From: Pandoraea cepalis
GTDB lineage: Bacteria > Pseudomonadota > Gammaproteobacteria > Burkholderiales > Burkholderiaceae
Assembly (NCBI RefSeq): GCF_902459665.1
Contig: NZ_CABPSL010000007.1
Location: 124,001 to 188,000 of the forward strand
Length of the DNA stretch: 64,000 nt
Direction: 5' to 3'
Part shown: one piece after another, positions 1 to 8,285 of the stretch
How the letters are laid out: each line of letters opens with the position of its first letter
How positions within the stretch are numbered: the first letter of the stretch is position 1
Translations under genes and position numbers: made by a program
Notes under the pieces: model-generated
Databases searched by the model: none
Seen by the model: the letters and a program-made list of their open reading frames with translations, nothing else
What the model was told of the DNA's origin: nothing

Positions 1-111
1 ATCGGCTGGTGGGGGTGGCTGGGGCTGATTGCCGTGATCACCGGGCTGGTCCGGTTCTGTCCGCTCTACTCGCTGTTCGGCATCAGCAGTTGCAAGACAC
101 GGGGTCGCTGA
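1..111 (+). CDS. DUF2892 (YgaP-like) inner-membrane protein, C-terminal fragment
   Basis: Only the last 36 codons are inside the window; the start lies upstream. The visible part is a hydrophobic helix (GWWGWLGLIAVITGLVRF) followed by CPLYSLFGISSC, which is the typical ending of DUF2892 proteins such as the membrane domain of YgaP. These small two-helix proteins commonly sit beside rhodanese, DUF442 and sulfide:quinone oxidoreductase genes. The next gene is exactly such a fusion, so this is probably the first visible member of a sulfide-handling operon. The family assignment rests on the C-terminal motif alone. Confidence 0.75.
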   Translation: MGWWGWLGLIAVITGLVRFCPLYSLFGISSCKTRGR

Positions 112-194
112 CCCCATCGCTCGGACGGCACCGGCGCGGCTTTGCCCCCGAAATGCCGACGCCGAAGCACCTATCGTCACCGAGGAGACACTCC

Positions 195-1862
195 ATGAAT
201 ATCAAGCAACTGACGGCGCAATTGTCCGTCTGCGCGCAGGTCTCGCCTGCCGACGTTCCGGACATTGCTGCCGCCGGCTTCAAGTCCATCATCTGCAACC
301 GGCCGGACGGCGAAGCCGCCGACCAACCCAGCTTTCGCGAAGTGGAGCAGCAGGCTCAGGCGGCAGGGCTGGAAATCCGCTACTTGCCGGTGACACCCGG
401 CAGGGTTTCCGACGAACAGGCCGCGCAGTTCGATCAACTGCTCGACGTGTTGCCCAAGCCGATCCTTGCGTATTGCCGCAGTGGCATGCGAAGCACGACG
501 CTGTGGGGACTCTCGCGCGCCGATCGCCTGTCCACCGGCGAAATCCTCAAGCGCGCCGAAGCGTGCGGCTACGACCTGAGCGCGGTGGTGCGCCGGATCT
601 CACAGACCGCTGCCACGCCGTTCACTGTCGCTGATTCGACCCACCGGGTCGTCATCGTGGGCGGCGGTGCGGCCGGCATATCCGTGGCGTCGAGTCTGCT
701 GGCCCGCCAGCCGGGCCTCGACATCGCCATCATCGATCCCGCCGACGTGCATTACTACCAGCCTGGATGGACGCTGGTGGGCCGCGGGGTATTCAAGCCC
801 GCACAAACCGCCAGGGTCATGGGGTCGCTGATTCCGCGCGGCGTGCGCTGGATCAAGTCGGCTGTCGCAGGCTTCGAACCGGAGCGCAACGCGGTCTTGC
901 TCGAAGGGTGCCGGGTCGTGAAGTACGAGCAGTTGATTGTGTGCCCGGGGTTGAAACTGAACTGGGAGGGTATCGAAGGGCTCACGGATACGCTGGGGCG
1001 CAATGGCGTGACGTCGAATTACCGCTACGATCTCGCGCCCTACACGTGGGAGTTGGTCGAGCGCTTCAAAGGCGGCAATGCGCTGTTCACCCAACCGCCG
1101 ATGCCGATCAAATGCGCCGGCGCGCCTCAGAAAGCGATGTACCTCTCGTGCGACGCGTGGCGACGCGCCGGTGTGCTCGACCAGTCTCACGTGAAGTTCT
1201 TCTCGGCCGGTAATGCCCTGTTCGGCGTGCCGGAATACGTACCGGCCCTCATGGAGTATGTGAAGTCCTATGCCATCGATCTCAATTTCGGCCACAACCT
1301 GACGGCCGTCGACGGCGTACGCAAGATCGCGACCTTCAGCGCGGCATCCGCCCAGGGTGACGCCGGAAAAATCGAAGTTCCGTTCGACATGATCCACGTG
1401 GTGCCGCCACAAACGGCGCCCGACTTCGTCAGCCGCAGTCCGCTGGCCGATCCCGCCGGGTGGATCGACGTCGATCAGGAGACGCTGCAGCACAAGCACT
1501 TCAGCAATATCTTCGGACTGGGAGACGCCAGTAACTCGCCCAACGCGAAAACTGCTGCGGCCGCGCGAAAGCAGGCGCCGGTGGTGGCGCACAACGTGCT
1601 CTTCAACCTTGGCCTCAAACGCGGGCAGGCACGCTACGACGGTTACGGATCGTGCCCGCTGACGGTGGAGCGCGGCAAGATCGTGCTGGCCGAGTTCAAG
1701 TACGGTGGAAAGCTCGCGCCCAGCTTTCCTTCCTGGCTGATCGACGGCACGCGCCCCTCGCGTCTGGCGTGGCTGCTCAAGGAGCGCATTCTGCCGCCGC
1801 TCTATTGGGAAGGCATGCTCAAAGGCCATGAGTGGATGGCACAGCCGGAAATGGTCGGCTGA
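195..1862 (+). CDS. DUF442 phosphatase-like / sulfide:quinone oxidoreductase fusion
   Basis: A 555-residue two-domain protein. Residues 1-140 form a DUF442 (Blh-like) domain with a tyrosine-phosphatase/rhodanese-style loop CRSGMRS at 94-100. From about residue 150 an FAD-dependent disulfide reductase begins, with dinucleotide motif GGGAAG at 156-161. PIKCAGAPQKAMYLS (C307) and DGYGSCPLT (C487) match the two redox cysteines of mitochondrial-type (type II) sulfide:quinone oxidoreductase, so oxidation of sulfide to sulfane sulfur with quinone reduction is the likely reaction. The ATG at 195 follows GAGGAGA; the frame is open further upstream but without similarity. Neighbours encode a DUF2892 protein and a TauE-type permease, a common sulfide-detoxification set. 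No BigR-type regulator is visible. Confidence 0.92.
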   Translation: MNIKQLTAQLSVCAQVSPADVPDIAAAGFKSIICNRPDGEAADQPSFREVEQQAQAAGLEIRYLPVTPGRVSDEQAAQFDQLLDVLPKPILAYCRSGMRSTTLWGLSRADRLSTGEILKRAEACGYDLSAVVRRISQTAATPFTVADSTHRVVIVGGGAAGISVASSLLARQPGLDIAIIDPADVHYYQPGWTLVGRGVFKPAQTARVMGSLIPRGVRWIKSAVAGFEPERNAVLLEGCRVVKYEQLIVCPGLKLNWEGIEGLTDTLGRNGVTSNYRYDLAPYTWELVERFKGGNALFTQPPMPIKCAGAPQKAMYLSCDAWRRAGVLDQSHVKFFSAGNALFGVPEYVPALMEYVKSYAIDLNFGHNLTAVDGVRKIATFSAASAQGDAGKIEVPFDMIHVVPPQTAPDFVSRSPLADPAGWIDVDQETLQHKHFSNIFGLGDASNSPNAKTAAAARKQAPVVAHNVLFNLGLKRGQARYDGYGSCPLTVERGKIVLAEFKYGGKLAPSFPSWLIDGTRPSRLAWLLKERILPPLYWEGMLKGHEWMAQPEMVG

Positions 1863-1902
1863 TGCGCGCTCGTTCTATGACAACCCATCGAGATCCTTTG
1901 CC

Positions 1903-2691
1903 ATGACTGTCAGTCTGTTGCTGGGCGCCATCGTCGGCTGCATCATGGGCCTGACCGGCGCCGGCGGCGGTATCCTCGCGATTCCGCTGCTGGTGTTCGG
2001 CCGGCATCTGAGCGTGCCGGAGGCCGGTCCGATCGGCCTGCTGGCCGTGGGCATCGCGTCTGCCATGGGCGCATGGATGGGCGTGCGCGCCGGTATCGTC
2101 CGTTATCGCGCGGCAATGCTCATCGCCACCATTGGCATCGTGCTTACGCCGTTGGGTTCGTGGTTGGCGCATCACATGAATACCCGCTATCTGACGCTAT
2201 TGTTCGCGGCAATCATGATTTGGGTGGCGCTCAAAGGGTTATGGGAAGCCCGCCGCGGCAAGTCGCTGGCGCCGGTGCAGCCCGATTGCCCTTGTTTGCG
2301 CGACGAAAGCGGTCGCTTCGTCTGGACGCCGCGCTGCGCCAGCCGGCTCGCGGCGATGGGCGGCGTGGCAGGGGTGCTCTCCGGCCTGCTCGGTGTGGGC
2401 GGCGGATTCGTCATGGTGCCGGCGTTACAACGCTTCACCGATCTGGCGATGCACTCGGTCATCGCGACCTCGTTGGCTGTGATCGCGCTGATCTCGCTGG
2501 TGAGTGTCGGAACCAGCATCTACGGCGGCCATTTCGATCTTACGATCGGATTGCCGTTCTCGGCAGGTGCGGTGGCCGGCATGCTGGTCGGCGGCAGGCT
2601 GCTGACTCGATGGCATCCCTCGCATCTCAAGCAGGCGTTTTCCGTGGTGTGCATGATTGTCTCGATCGGTCTGATCGCCAAGTCGATCTGA
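1903..2691 (+). CDS. TauE/SafE family sulfite/sulfonate exporter
   Basis: A 262-residue integral membrane protein of the TauE/SafE (DUF81) family. It shows two related halves, each opening with the glycine-rich signature (LTGAGGGILAIPLL near the N terminus, LLGVGGGFVMVPAL in the middle), which is the usual internal duplication of the family. The likely role is export of a sulfur oxyanion such as sulfite or thiosulfate produced downstream of sulfide oxidation; this is inferred from the adjacent fusion enzyme. An in-frame ATG at 1828 lies inside the upstream gene, but the ATG at 1903 starts directly at the first membrane helix and is preferred. Substrate is unproven. Confidence 0.88.
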   Translation: MTVSLLLGAIVGCIMGLTGAGGGILAIPLLVFGRHLSVPEAGPIGLLAVGIASAMGAWMGVRAGIVRYRAAMLIATIGIVLTPLGSWLAHHMNTRYLTLLFAAIMIWVALKGLWEARRGKSLAPVQPDCPCLRDESGRFVWTPRCASRLAAMGGVAGVLSGLLGVGGGFVMVPALQRFTDLAMHSVIATSLAVIALISLVSVGTSIYGGHFDLTIGLPFSAGAVAGMLVGGRLLTRWHPSHLKQAFSVVCMIVSIGLIAKSI

Positions 2692-2885
2692 GCGTTGCCC
2701 CGGTGTTCCGCGAAGCTCCGTCGGAGCGCCTCTTTCGGAATCCGGAAAAAAGTGGTGCGTTCTGCACTGGCGGCCTCAGCGCGACGTGGCGAAGCCGATA
2801 CGTTGAACGTGGCGGTTACAGGGAGCGTGGCGAGCCAGTCAACTGAACGTCGGGCATCGGGTACCGCTGTATCGCCTCATCGCAC

Positions 2886-4205
2886 TCAAGCCGCCTGCTC
2901 CGGCGTCTCACGCCGGTGCCAGTGCGGCGGCGCGTCCAGCGGCTCCAGGGCGCTTGTCTCGTCCAGATGAAACACTGCATCGAACTGGTGGGCGAGTGAT
3001 GTCCAGAAATAGTGACTTTCACGTTCGCTCTGAGGCAGATAGATCACGCCGATCGCCCGTTCAAGCATGGCTTCGCAAAGCGGCTCCGCCGCAACCTCGT
3101 TGAGTGGCAGGAAAAACCGGTCTAGCCCGGTGCTGTGAAACAGGTATTCATAGCTGTCGTGCAATGCCGGACGCACCCACTTGTGCTCGACGTCGCCGTC
3201 CCATTGAGACGCGGCCGATACGTGCCCCGTGTAGGTGCTGAAGCCGACCAGCAGCGCCTTCGCACCGGCCGCTTCACGCACCAGTTGACCAAGATTCCAT
3301 TCGCCGCGCCAATGGGAGTCCGTCGCGCGTGCATCGCCCAGGTGTGAATTGTGTGCCCAGACGACAATCCGCCCCCGTCCACCACGCTGTAGACGATAGC
3401 GGGCGAGGGCGGATAGCGTGCGGTACATGTGCGCATCACGCAGATTCCAGGTGTTCAGGCGCCGCCCGAACATCGACCGATAGTAATTCTCCGCGTCGAC
3501 GACAACTTCAGCATTCTGTTGCGCAAAGAACTGCGCATCGAGCGCTGCGAGGCCATCCTGCAAGAGATGGAGGCGCGCGTCGGCCCGCAGTTGCAGTAAC
3601 TGGGCGACCACGCCTTCGCGTGCATCCGGCCGGCCGCCGACCGCAGTAGCGTACCCATACGCCTGAGGCTCGCGCACGTGATCGAGCGCCGCGTACCGAT
3701 CGCGCGCCATGGCAGCCTGCTCGGGATCGACCCGCTCAAGATAGCGGATCACCGCATCCGCCGACTGGTACATGCTGTAGAGGTCGAGTCCATAAACGCC
3801 GACCCGTGCTTCGGGCGACAGCGAGGCGTTGTGCTCACGTAGCCACAGGATGAAGTCGCGCACCTCACGATTGCGCCACATCCAGGTAGGGAAGCGCTTG
3901 AAATCCGCAAGTGCGGCCTCCGCATCGGCATCGCCTTCGCCTTGCACGAAACAGTTCACGCGCCAGGTATCCGGCCAATCGCCTTCGATGGCGACAGCGT
4001 CGAATCCCCCCTCCACGATCAAGCGGCGGGTGATCTGTGCTCGCATCCGGTAGAAGTCTTGCGTGCCGTGCGTGGCTTCGCCAAGCAGCACGAATTCGCG
4101 ATCGTGCGCCATCTCCAGCAACGCATCGTAATCGCCATCGTTGTCATTGAGCCGTTGCGCGAGCTCGCGCACGGCGAGAAAGGGTGTTGTGGCGGGATGC
4201 ATCAT
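2886..4205 (-). CDS. Erythromycin esterase family protein
   Basis: A 439-residue protein of the EreA/EreB fold. The GEATHGTQDFY motif (residues 42-52) gives E43 and H46, and E74 lies in VAIEGDWPD. These coincide with the catalytic glutamates and histidine described for Ere esterases. Most chromosomal members have no proven macrolide activity, so this should not be read as a resistance gene. The ATG at 4205 overlaps the stop of the phosphoribosyltransferase as ATGA, indicating translational coupling. The two families are found next to each other, or fused, in other bacteria, which suggests a shared but undefined job. A longer in-frame start upstream would lie inside the neighbour and is rejected. 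Confidence 0.85.
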   Translation of the reverse strand: MMHPATTPFLAVRELAQRLNDNDGDYDALLEMAHDREFVLLGEATHGTQDFYRMRAQITRRLIVEGGFDAVAIEGDWPDTWRVNCFVQGEGDADAEAALADFKRFPTWMWRNREVRDFILWLREHNASLSPEARVGVYGLDLYSMYQSADAVIRYLERVDPEQAAMARDRYAALDHVREPQAYGYATAVGGRPDAREGVVAQLLQLRADARLHLLQDGLAALDAQFFAQQNAEVVVDAENYYRSMFGRRLNTWNLRDAHMYRTLSALARYRLQRGGRGRIVVWAHNSHLGDARATDSHWRGEWNLGQLVREAAGAKALLVGFSTYTGHVSAASQWDGDVEHKWVRPALHDSYEYLFHSTGLDRFFLPLNEVAAEPLCEAMLERAIGVIYLPQSERESHYFWTSLAHQFDAVFHLDETSALEPLDAPPHWHRRETPEQAA

Positions 4206-4876
4206 TGAACATCCTGATGTGCGCGGGCGAGGAGCGCGCGTACTTCGGCGTCGCTCGTCTGCCCAAAGTCCCGATAGAACCGGCCAACGCCACCGAACTC
4301 GCGCTCGCTGTGGGGGCAAACGAATTCATCGGCGAGACCATCCAGTCGTTCCGCTGTGCCCTCGGGGGCGACCGGCACGGCAACAACGATCCGCGCCGGT
4401 TTGCCAGTACGCAACGCCTCGATGGCGACGCGCATCGAGGCGCCGGTGGCGATGCCATCATCGACAACGATGACGGTGCGCCCCTCGATTTTCAATGGCG
4501 GTCGATGCCCGCGGTATAACGCTTCCCGTCGCGCCAGTTCGCGGCGTTCATCGCTCAGTACGGCGACGATCTCCGGCTGGGTGATGCCGGCGGTCCGGAT
4601 CGTTCGTTCGTCGAGGTAAAGTACTCCGCCAGACGCGATCGCGCCCATTGCCAACTCGGGATAGTGCGGCACGCCCAGCTTGCGCACGACCAGCACGTCG
4701 AGTTCGACCCCCAGCGCGTGCGCGACCTCATAGCCAACCGGCACGCCACCGCGCGGCAGTGCCAGTACGATCACGTCGCTGCGTCCCGCATATGGGGCCA
4801 GTTGTCGTGCAAGCACGCTTCCGGCCTCGGCGCGATCGCTAAATCGCGGCTCGTTACCCACCCGGTACGAATTCAT
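4202..4876 (-). CDS. Phosphoribosyltransferase (PRTase fold) protein
   Basis: A 224-residue type I phosphoribosyltransferase-fold protein. VIVVDDGIATGASM (about residues 135-148) is the PRPP-binding loop, and ALPRGGVPVGYEVA near residue 40 is the other conserved block of this subgroup. Substrate cannot be read from sequence; many such stand-alone genes lie in stress or metabolite-salvage settings and some are fused to erythromycin esterase or hydrolase domains. The start at 4876 gives normal family length. The frame stays open far upstream, but that part resembles nothing. It is the first gene of a coupled pair with the esterase-like gene (ATGA overlap). Confidence 0.85.
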   Translation of the reverse strand: MNSYRVGNEPRFSDRAEAGSVLARQLAPYAGRSDVIVLALPRGGVPVGYEVAHALGVELDVLVVRKLGVPHYPELAMGAIASGGVLYLDERTIRTAGITQPEIVAVLSDERRELARREALYRGHRPPLKIEGRTVIVVDDGIATGASMRVAIEALRTGKPARIVVAVPVAPEGTAERLDGLADEFVCPHSEREFGGVGRFYRDFGQTSDAEVRALLARAHQDVQ

Positions 4877-5774
4877 GAGATCACCGCTTCGGCTGTGGAC
4901 CTTGCTCCGAGGGGAGAGTTCGCCACGTTGGCGCTCCCTTTGAGGTACGCGGTTCGGCACGAAGCGCGATGCGATCGCCGAGAGCGCGATTCCCCATATG
5001 CGAATTGTGGGCGTCCGGTCGAGGCAATCGTTGAGGTTGATCAACAAAGTGGTACAACGAGGCGCCCCTGCCGACGCTGATTGCAACCTGGGGCAATCTC
5101 GACCCCCGTCGACGATCGTGTGAAACTGGATCGCTAGCGTGCCGCCCAGCAAGCCGTGACACCGGCGACCGGTGGGGCATCGGGAATGGAAGCGGCCCAC
5201 CGCATCGGATGGGCCTCGACCTGAGCTATCTCACCAATCGGGGTTTCTCGCCCCGTTTTGCCGAGTGAAGAATGACGCAGGGGCGCATTACGCGATTCGC
5301 CGCGACCATCGCCTCCGCGAACCCACCAAAGTAAATCGCGTGGTCGGGGCCGGGCACGTGGGCCCGCTGCGCCCGTCGATCCGACCATGAAGCGACCCGC
5401 TTCGGGAGATCGGTAGATCGACGTCGTGTGCGCTCTAGGGACCGAGGTGAACTCCAGTGCAGGAACGACGCGAATGGTTTCGGTCAACGTCTCTGTTGTA
5501 TCCACGCACGCCCCCGACCTTCGACAGGGTTTTCGGGTAAACGCGTATGCAAGATCTTGCATCCCCGCCGTAAACAGCAAGTGCAAGGGGCAATGCCTTG
5601 ATCGCGTTTCGAAATATCAGGCCTGTATGGACTGATCTGAAGGCCGAACCCCCTGCATTCCGGTAAAACAAGCGCGCGCGACAGCACGTCGAAAAGCATC
5701 AGCCTGTGTCGTACGGCCTCCCTTGGCGGTACGTTTCAGGGCGCTGCCGCGTCGCCACTCACGAAGGAAGAGAA
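4877..5774. other. Long intergenic region without a recognisable gene
   Basis: About 900 bases between the divergently placed phosphoribosyltransferase and the chemoreceptor. Several frames stay open for 60-150 codons on both strands, but none has a good ribosome-binding site plus a recognisable product, and their composition looks like random GC-rich translation. The only clear structure is a perfect 16-bp palindrome at 5547-5562. The stretch may hold the two divergent promoters, a degraded gene or an unrecognised small RNA. Confidence 0.5.
5547..5562. promoter_or_regulatory. Perfect 16-bp palindrome, possible operator
   Basis: ATGCAAGATCTTGCAT reads the same on both strands and lies 212 bases before the chemoreceptor start. 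A gapless palindrome of this length is the usual shape of a dimeric repressor site. No regulator gene is adjacent, so the binding protein is unknown. Confidence 0.35.
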
Positions 5775-6935
5775 GTGCAGCGATTTGTCTTCACGATCCG
5801 ATTCAAGTTGATGCTTGCCTTCGGCGCCTGGGCAACCCTGATGTTGGTCGTCGGACTGGTGGCGCTCACCTCGCTCTGGGGCCTCGACGCGAACGCGTCG
5901 TCGTCATACCGCCTGTCGCTGACGAGCCTGATCGCCGTGGCGTCGATGGGCGGTGCCGTCGCGATCTATTGCGGTGTGCATCTGAACCGCGTGGTATGCG
6001 GTGGGTTGAACCGCATGGGCAAAAAATTCGAGGACATCGCGGTCTCCCTTGACCTGTCAAAGCGCTCATCCAGCCCGCGCATGGACGAGTTCGGCCGCGC
6101 CGCCGTGGCGTTCGACAAGTTGATGCGTCGTGTCGAAGCGACTGTGTCCGCCGTGAATGTATCGACCGAATCGGTCGCCACCGCGACGCGCGAAATCGCG
6201 GCCGGAAATCTCGACCTTTCCGCGCGCACGGAAGAACAGGCCGCGTCGTTGGAGCAGACCGCCGCCAGCATGACGCAACTGACCGAGACGGTGAAGCAGA
6301 ACGCCGACAATGCACGCCAGGCGAACGTACTGGCTACGAACGCCACGGACATCGCCGGTACCGGCAGCAACGCGGTGCAAACCATGGTGGCCACCATCGA
6401 GCGAATCAACGGCAGCTCGAACAAGATTTCCGAAATCACGAGCGTGATCGAGGGGATTGCGTTCCAAACGAATATCCTCGCGCTGAATGCCGCCGTGGAA
6501 GCGGCGCGGGCCGGCGAGCAGGGACGTGGCTTCGCGGTGGTGGCCGGTGAGGTGCGTAGCTTGGCCCAGCGATCGGCGTCGGCGGCAAAGGAAATCAAGG
6601 ACTTGATTTCCTCGTCGGTCGCCACGATTCAGGATGGCTCGCAACAGGCCGTCGAAGTCAGCGCCGCGATGGACGAGATCAAGAGCGCAATCAAGCGGGT
6701 GACGGAAATCGTCGGCGAAATTGCCGGGGCGTCGGAAGAGCAAAGCCGTGGCATCGAACAGGTCAGCCAGGCCGTCACGCAGATGGACCAGGTGACGCAG
6801 CAGAACGCCGCGCTGGTCGAGCAGGCGGCCGCGGCGACCCACTCGCTCGAAGACCAGGCGGCCAAGCTGAAAACCGCGGTCTCGTCATTCAGGATTACCG
6901 AGTCAGCGCACCTCGCGGTTGCCATCGCCGCATAG
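5775..6935 (+). CDS. Methyl-accepting chemotaxis protein lacking a large sensor domain
   Basis: A 386-residue chemoreceptor. A first membrane helix (about residues 11-36) and a second (about 45-70) are separated by roughly ten residues, so there is almost no periplasmic ligand domain. A HAMP-like linker and a full cytoplasmic signalling domain follow, with the hairpin tip [20 protein letters not shown] and flanking methylation helices. The start is taken as GTG at 5775 because AAGGAAGAG lies at ideal distance before it; an upstream ATG in frame lacks such a site. Receptors of this shape may sense membrane state or an internal signal, or may have lost a sensor. CheA and CheW core genes are not nearby. 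Confidence 0.9.
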   Translation: MQRFVFTIRFKLMLAFGAWATLMLVVGLVALTSLWGLDANASSSYRLSLTSLIAVASMGGAVAIYCGVHLNRVVCGGLNRMGKKFEDIAVSLDLSKRSSSPRMDEFGRAAVAFDKLMRRVEATVSAVNVSTESVATATREIAAGNLDLSARTEEQAASLEQTAASMTQLTETVKQNADNARQANVLATNATDIAGTGSNAVQTMVATIERINGSSNKISEITSVIEGIAFQTNILALNAAVEAARAGEQGRGFAVVAGEVRSLAQRSASAAKEIKDLISSSVATIQDGSQQAVEVSAAMDEIKSAIKRVTEIVGEIAGASEEQSRGIEQVSQAVTQMDQVTQQNAALVEQAAAATHSLEDQAAKLKTAVSSFRITESAHLAVAIAA

Positions 6936-6952
6936 CCGCGTCGTCGCGAACG

Positions 6953-7369
6953 TCACCATTTCGCCGGTGCGGGCACGGCGCACGGCCCCTCAACGCCTAC
7001 GCTGGTGAACTCCGCCGGGCCTACCACTTCCAGGTATTCCATATCCGGCGAATAGTCGAAAAGGAAGTGGCGGATGCCGGGGCGTTGATGCACGCAATCG
7101 CCCGCTTCCACGAGCGTTTCCTTGTCTTCATACATGAACTTGGCCCAGCCTTTGAGCATGTAGACGATATGGAAATCGGCACCGTGGATATGCCACCCCG
7201 TACCCGCCTCGGGCGCCTGATTGGCGCGAACCAGATGCGCGATGACTTTGCCGCCGGTGGCGTCGGCAATGCCAAGGTCACGATACATGAAGAAGTCGCG
7301 CAGACCGCCGCTCACAAACGCGGTGTCGCCCGGCTTGACGTGGGAAAAATGGCTTTCGTTGCTGTTCAT
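6953..7369 (-). CDS. Small single-domain cupin protein
   Basis: A 138-residue cupin. Motif 1 is GWHIHGADFHIVYMLKG (H60, H62, with H67 close by) and motif 2 is GDCVHQRPGIRHFLF (H101), giving a plausible metal site. The function cannot be set; such proteins range from dioxygenases to sugar-binding or sensory cupins. It lies 127 bases downstream of the hydroxybutyrate dehydrogenase on the same strand, so it could be read from the same transcript, but the gap is large and no link is evident. It converges with the chemoreceptor, 17 bases apart. Confidence 0.8.
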   Translation of the reverse strand: MNSNESHFSHVKPGDTAFVSGGLRDFFMYRDLGIADATGGKVIAHLVRANQAPEAGTGWHIHGADFHIVYMLKGWAKFMYEDKETLVEAGDCVHQRPGIRHFLFDYSPDMEYLEVVGPAEFTSVGVEGPCAVPAPAKW

Positions 7370-7496
7370 GATGTCGATGACAAATCAATGAAAACTGCGG
7401 GTTAGGAATACGAAGTCGCCGTGCCTTGTACTCACGTCACAGCACGTGGGCCCATCGCGCCTCTCGGTCTGCGAGGGCCCGTACCACCGGCCAAGC

Positions 7497-8282
7497 CTAT
7501 TGCGCGGTCCAGCCACCATCCGCGGCCCATGTGGCGCCGCGCACCTCAGACGCCAGAGGCGAACAAAGCATCAAGGCAAGGTTGCCAAGCGCCTCGGGCG
7601 ACACGAATTGGCCGGACGGCTGCTTTTCCCCCAGCAGGCGAGCTCGCGCGTCGTCGGGAGAAAGGCCGTCGCGCAGCGCCAGGTCGTCGATCTGTTTCTG
7701 CACCAGCGGCGTCAACACGAATCCCGGGCAGATGGCGTTGCATGTCACGCCGGTCCTCGCGGTTTCCAGCGCCGTGACTTTCGTCAGCCCCACCAATCCG
7801 TGCTTTGCGGCCACATAGGCCGACTTGCCCGCGGAGCCAACGAGGCCATGCACCGACGCAATGTTGATGATGCGCCCCCAGTTGCGAGCGCGCATGCCAG
7901 GTAACGCGTGGCGGGTCGTGTGGAACGCCGAACTCAGGTTGATGGCGATGATGTCGTCCCATTTGTCGAGGTCGAACGTCTCGATGGGCGCCACGTGCTG
8001 AATGCCGGCATTGTTGACGAGAATGTCCACGGTACCGAAGCGATCCCGCGCCGCCGCGAACATGGCGTCGATGGCTTCGGCACTACGCATGTCGGCCGGA
8101 TGGTGCATGACCTCGGCACCCTCCGATGCGATCGTCGAGACGGCGGCATCCACATCGCCGAAGCCGTTGAGAATGAGGTTGGCACCGGCGTGTGCCAGTG
8201 CCCGTGCGATACCCAGGCCAATGCCGCTGGTCGAGCCAGTGACAAGCGCGGTTTTTCCGTTCAGCGTCGTCATGGAATCCAT
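7497..8282 (-). CDS. bdhA: D-3-hydroxybutyrate dehydrogenase
   Basis: A 261-residue short-chain dehydrogenase that oxidises D-3-hydroxybutyrate to acetoacetate with NAD+. GSTSGIG (16-22) binds the cofactor; S143, Y156 and K160 form the catalytic set. Q95, H145, K153, Q197 and W258 sit exactly where the hydroxybutyrate-carboxylate binding residues of the Pseudomonas fragi enzyme lie, shifted by one. It follows the GntP-type permease by three bases, forming a two-gene uptake and oxidation unit. The ATG at 8273 is an alternative start; neither ATG has a strong ribosome site. A second paralogue lies at 35453-36250. Confidence 0.93.
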   Translation of the reverse strand: MDSMTTLNGKTALVTGSTSGIGLGIARALAHAGANLILNGFGDVDAAVSTIASEGAEVMHHPADMRSAEAIDAMFAAARDRFGTVDILVNNAGIQHVAPIETFDLDKWDDIIAINLSSAFHTTRHALPGMRARNWGRIINIASVHGLVGSAGKSAYVAAKHGLVGLTKVTALETARTGVTCNAICPGFVLTPLVQKQIDDLALRDGLSPDDARARLLGEKQPSGQFVSPEALGNLALMLCSPLASEVRGATWAADGGWTAQ

Positions 8283-8285
8283 CGT

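Noticed and set aside
2886-4205. A macrolide resistance gene
   Set aside because: The Ere fold and catalytic residues are present, but chromosomal relatives with a phosphoribosyltransferase partner are widespread and not shown to act on macrolides.
5134-5586. A 150-codon minus-strand frame in the long gap before the chemoreceptor
   Set aside because: No ribosome site, no recognisable pattern, and an odd Pro/Arg-rich make-up; listed only as part of the gap.
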